The notes under the pieces: generated by a model
Seen by the model: only the letters and a program-made list of their open reading frames with translations
Told to the model about the DNA's origin: nothing
The model's database searches: none
Position numbers and translations under genes: made by a program
Assembly (NCBI GenBank): GCA_964637515.1
Contig: CAZWUI010000023.1
Span: 1-17,369, forward strand
Direction of reading: 5' to 3'
Origin: RGIG4097 sp964637515
GTDB lineage: Bacteria; Bacillota; Clostridia; Christensenellales; CAG-917
DNA: 17,369 bases
In this document: positions 15,801 through 17,369 of the stretch, piece after piece
How positions within the stretch are numbered: position 1 is the first letter of the stretch
Layout of the letters: every line of letters begins with the position of its first letter

Positions 15801-17321
15801 GGCACTTTCTCCGCCTCCGCAAACAACAACTACAAACTCAGCGTGTGGGTTAAGACCTTGGAAGCAACCACTTTCAGTATCTATCTCACAGGCGGTTCGA
15901 GCGGTAGTATCGCGGAAAACACCAACTTCGTAGTCAAGACCGTCGGCTCTACCGATTGGACGGAATACACCTTCTATATCCAAGTCGGCCTGACCAGCGT
16001 TTCTTCCTTGAAACTCCGCCTCGGCATCGGCTACGACGAAGCAATCTCCGGCGATCTCGGCGACGTCGCGGACAAAGCGTCCGACGGTATCGTTTTGTTC
16101 GACAACGTCACTCTCACCACCATGACCGACGACGAGTTCAACGCGCTTTCTCTCAACAATAACGTCGATAGAAAGATCACCTACCTTACCGACGGTTTCG
16201 ACACCGCTTCCGATAACGTAGCGTCCAGAAGCGAACTCTCCACTCCTTCCGGTTGGTCGGGATCCGCAGACACCGAACAATCCGCTTCCGACACCAAGGG
16301 CGGCGTCATCTATGCGGATGCAAGCGCACTCCCCAAACACGATATCAATTCCGCAGACCTTGAGGACGATCTCTACAAGGACATCTTGAACGAAATGGGA
16401 CAAACCGTTTCCCTCTTCGGCAAGACCTATAGACAAAGCGACTACAAAATCGAGCAAAGCGACATCGACGGTGCAAAGGCAACCTACCCCGGCAAGACCG
16501 ATGCGGAAATCGAAACCATTCTCCAAAAACGCGCAATGTACGCAGATATGAAGGCAAACTACATCTCCGCAAGCGACTTGCTCTCCATGAAGGATGCGAA
16601 CGGCAACGACGTTTCTTCCATCATCGGAAAGAACTTCCTCGTCATCAACAACACTGCGCCTAGCTCTTATCTCTACACCAGCAACAGCTACACTCTCAAT
16701 GCGGAAACCTTCTATAAGGTCAGCGTGTACGTGCGTACGTTCAAGGCAACGGGCGCAGGCGCAAGCGTTGAGTTCTATCTCGGCTCCGCAAACGATAGCG
16801 AAAATCCGCTCGTCTTTGAAGGCATCAAGGCAGAAGGTTGGACGGAATACACCTTCTACGTCAAGACTCTCGACGATAAAGTCACTTCCGCCACCCTCAA
16901 ACTCCAACTCGGTGACTACGATGCAGACGACGAAACCAAACTCTCAAGCGGTTACGCAATGTTCGACGCCATCACCTTTGAAACCGTGACCGAAGAAGTC
17001 TACGACAATATGAAGGCGCAAGCAGATGCAGGCACCCTCGCCTCCACCGTCAAAGTGCGCGAAGTCAAACCCGCATCCCAAACCGGTGACACCGAAACCA
17101 AAGTTGACGACACCACCGAAACCCCCGAAGAGAATTCCTTCAATCTCGTCAACCTTGCTTGGATGATTCCTTCGATCATCATCGCAGTCGCAACCATCGC
17201 AGTCGTAATCGTGTTCTTCGTCAAGAAGTACCGCAAACCCGCGAAAGACAAAGTGCTTGCCGAAACCAACACCGAGGCAATCACCGAAAAACGCGACAAA
17301 TACGAGGACTACAACGAATAA
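12882..17321 (+). CDS. Giant modular surface lipoprotein with C-terminal membrane anchor, 1479 aa
   Basis: Not assignable to a named family. The start is ATG 12882, with AAAGGA 4-5 nt upstream; an in-frame GTG at 12840 lacks a ribosome binding site. Residues 1-27 are a signal peptide (MKKKR, hydrophobic core) ending in the lipobox LFVAC with Cys27, and I saw no other cysteine. A Pro/Glu/Ala linker follows. Then come five divergent modules of about 260-295 aa. Each ends in a shared pattern: a Y(K/R)(L/I/V)S(V/L) strand, an aromatic strand W-x-x-Y-(T/S)-(L/F)-Y with Trp at 221, 483, 752, 1026 and 1320, an L-x-L-x-(L/Y)G strand, and an FD-x-(V/I)-x-(L/F) strand. The composition suggests beta-sandwich, carbohydrate-binding-like folds (inference). 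Residues 1428-1447 form a hydrophobic helix followed by KKYRK and a charged tail. A terminator follows directly. Confidence 0.88.
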   Translation: MKKKRLTLLALMTALLMVLSLTLFVACNNAEAPAATPEEETKIEATKGLLISNSDFKVVDTSSSTYPLSITDWKGASMYSSGSYPKGVIAGAISLEEALYSANASAWKDEDKTIYNLLKSHYSSAEGAVNNALMIYMPKKADIVDASKDDYGPTAYGYTSASFSLEANKYYKLSVDVLTYDIQGTLDDAGNQSESANPGARIYVSSNAYAEFANVNTNGEWKTYTLYIEGGAESATSLTVQLGLGKYTSEYTNGLTSGYAFFDNVNLVEIENTEYATASATELNGNASVTAAQFRENNQTLTVKVPNGRFDFGTTKVGTSATASNWSVVTDGNAPTGLGKNGIIDVSKFDDNYSDYASTHYEKAGEGDATIKYPANYLTSNDFPNTIKTFGDNRIGTNVYMLSQQKMTANGLKSSKNIVVEKGKFYAISVSVLTYSVHGAGVTLKLSGEGKDILIKGIGANRTDDQFQDGYYGGTAIGTNGAWTTYTFYIAGNQYKNTSYTMSLWLGTGNTYDNSTVTYTEYESATKFNENQTTYKSNGTFATGWAFFDEVNLAEITEDAWTNVGALTDYEVDLESDSSARYAKVDLSTVNLFDGSAISANFQNVSDNTADYDNNTLGTPAGFSASSLLDEIGNDDTLPVVDVTAGVVSLAADANFTQYGVEHPGTPYAIESERALMFKSNAADSYFLFETDEFAVSKNGTYRISLWVKTVGIKSTSGVYIYLVDGEGNDKSSFTLINTSTYDEDDVETTVWKEYSFYVKGNELEAQNLSLRITYGTGNRWSSSTLANGVAFVANISMTEIEYDDYADVSTGNTVKAVSLASSAASTSPSFTNGSFSNFNVSDTKWTDGNVAQGDLAKNNYAGVPSNWTINDSTYKPNGDDADDTNTYKETYKDDANLVAGIVKLDKQADNDNYYDASEQIKALFGDSIATSFNTLYGAEDDSYFENAERIGAPYVLAFAGLNGKKYTRSFASGTFSASANNNYKLSVWVKTLEATTFSIYLTGGSSGSIAENTNFVVKTVGSTDWTEYTFYIQVGLTSVSSLKLRLGIGYDEAISGDLGDVADKASDGIVLFDNVTLTTMTDDEFNALSLNNNVDRKITYLTDGFDTASDNVASRSELSTPSGWSGSADTEQSASDTKGGVIYADASALPKHDINSADLEDDLYKDILNEMGQTVSLFGKTYRQSDYKIEQSDIDGAKATYPGKTDAEIETILQKRAMYADMKANYISASDLLSMKDANGNDVSSIIGKNFLVINNTAPSSYLYTSNSYTLNAETFYKVSVYVRTFKATGAGASVEFYLGSANDSENPLVFEGIKAEGWTEYTFYVKTLDDKVTSATLKLQLGDYDADDETKLSSGYAMFDAITFETVTEEVYDNMKAQADAGTLASTVKVREVKPASQTGDTETKVDDTTETPEENSFNLVNLAWMIPSIIIAVATIAVVIVFFVKKYRKPAKDKVLAETNTEAITEKRDKYEDYNE

Positions 17322-17343
17322 TCAATCCTCCCTCAATCCCCAA

Positions 17344-17368
17344 GGCTCGTCCCACGACGAGCCTTTTT
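17344..17368 (+). terminator. Rho-independent terminator of the large lipoprotein gene
   Basis: GGCTCGTC (17344-17351) and GACGAGCC (17356-17363) form a perfect 8-bp GC-rich stem with a 4-nt loop, followed by TTTTT. It lies 22 nt after the stop codon and shows that the lipoprotein gene is monocistronic. Confidence 0.95.
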
Positions 17369-17369
17369 C

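Noticed and set aside
12906..16907. A 1333-codon open frame on the minus strand, opposite the large lipoprotein gene
   Set aside because: It is codon-aligned with the sense gene and exists because the sense gene lacks UUA, CUA and UCA codons. Its translation is low in normal protein features (Val/Gly/Cys-rich, no motif), while the sense strand has a signal peptide, repeats, ribosome binding site and terminator.

Overview
The window looks like a chromosomal segment of an anaerobic, low-to-medium GC Clostridia-type bacterium, possibly an uncultured gut lineage. The reasons are a complete Rnf complex in the order rnfC-D-G-E-A-B, a maf/mreB/minD/spoIVFB-type gene neighbourhood, AGGAGG-type ribosome binding sites and a LFVAC-type lipobox. 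The taxonomic placement is inference. No rRNA, tRNA, CRISPR array, insertion sequence or phage gene was seen.

Layout, right to left for the minus-strand genes. (1) At 11762-12731, two half-length TSUP (TauE/SafE-like) membrane proteins lie in tandem with a 169-nt gap. (2) A sigma-A-type promoter (11724-11752) drives a tight run of overlapping or nearly touching genes: rnfC, rnfD, rnfG, rnfE, rnfA, rnfB, a Ppx/GppA phosphatase with an HD-like C-terminus, maf, a divergent mreB and an aldo/keto reductase. The run ends at a strong terminator (2453-2478), making an apparent unit of about 9.2 kb. (3) Only 12 nt after that terminator, minD begins, followed by minE, a 77-aa membrane protein and an M50 (SpoIVFB-like) intramembrane metalloprotease, joined by ATGA overlaps. 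A 57-aa (or 36-aa) single-pass membrane protein with its own promoter follows, then a terminator at 87-108. (4) A promoter at 22-50 points out of the left edge. (5) On the plus strand, one very large gene (12882-17321) encodes a 1479-aa secreted lipoprotein with five divergent beta-rich modules and a C-terminal membrane anchor. It closes with a perfect terminator at the right edge.

How the genes fit together. Rnf couples ferredoxin oxidation to NAD+ reduction and ion pumping. The genes from maf to the M50 protease resemble a reduced version of the Bacillus/Clostridia maf-radC-mreBCD-minCD-spoIVFA-spoIVFB neighbourhood: radC, mreC, mreD, minC and a recognisable spoIVFA are absent here, an aldo/keto reductase sits between mreB and minD, and a 77-aa membrane protein sits where SpoIVFA would be. 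The most interesting points are this reduced cluster with its divergent MreB, the terminator directly in front of minD, the two small membrane proteins flanking the protease, and the repetitive surface protein with two possible membrane anchors.
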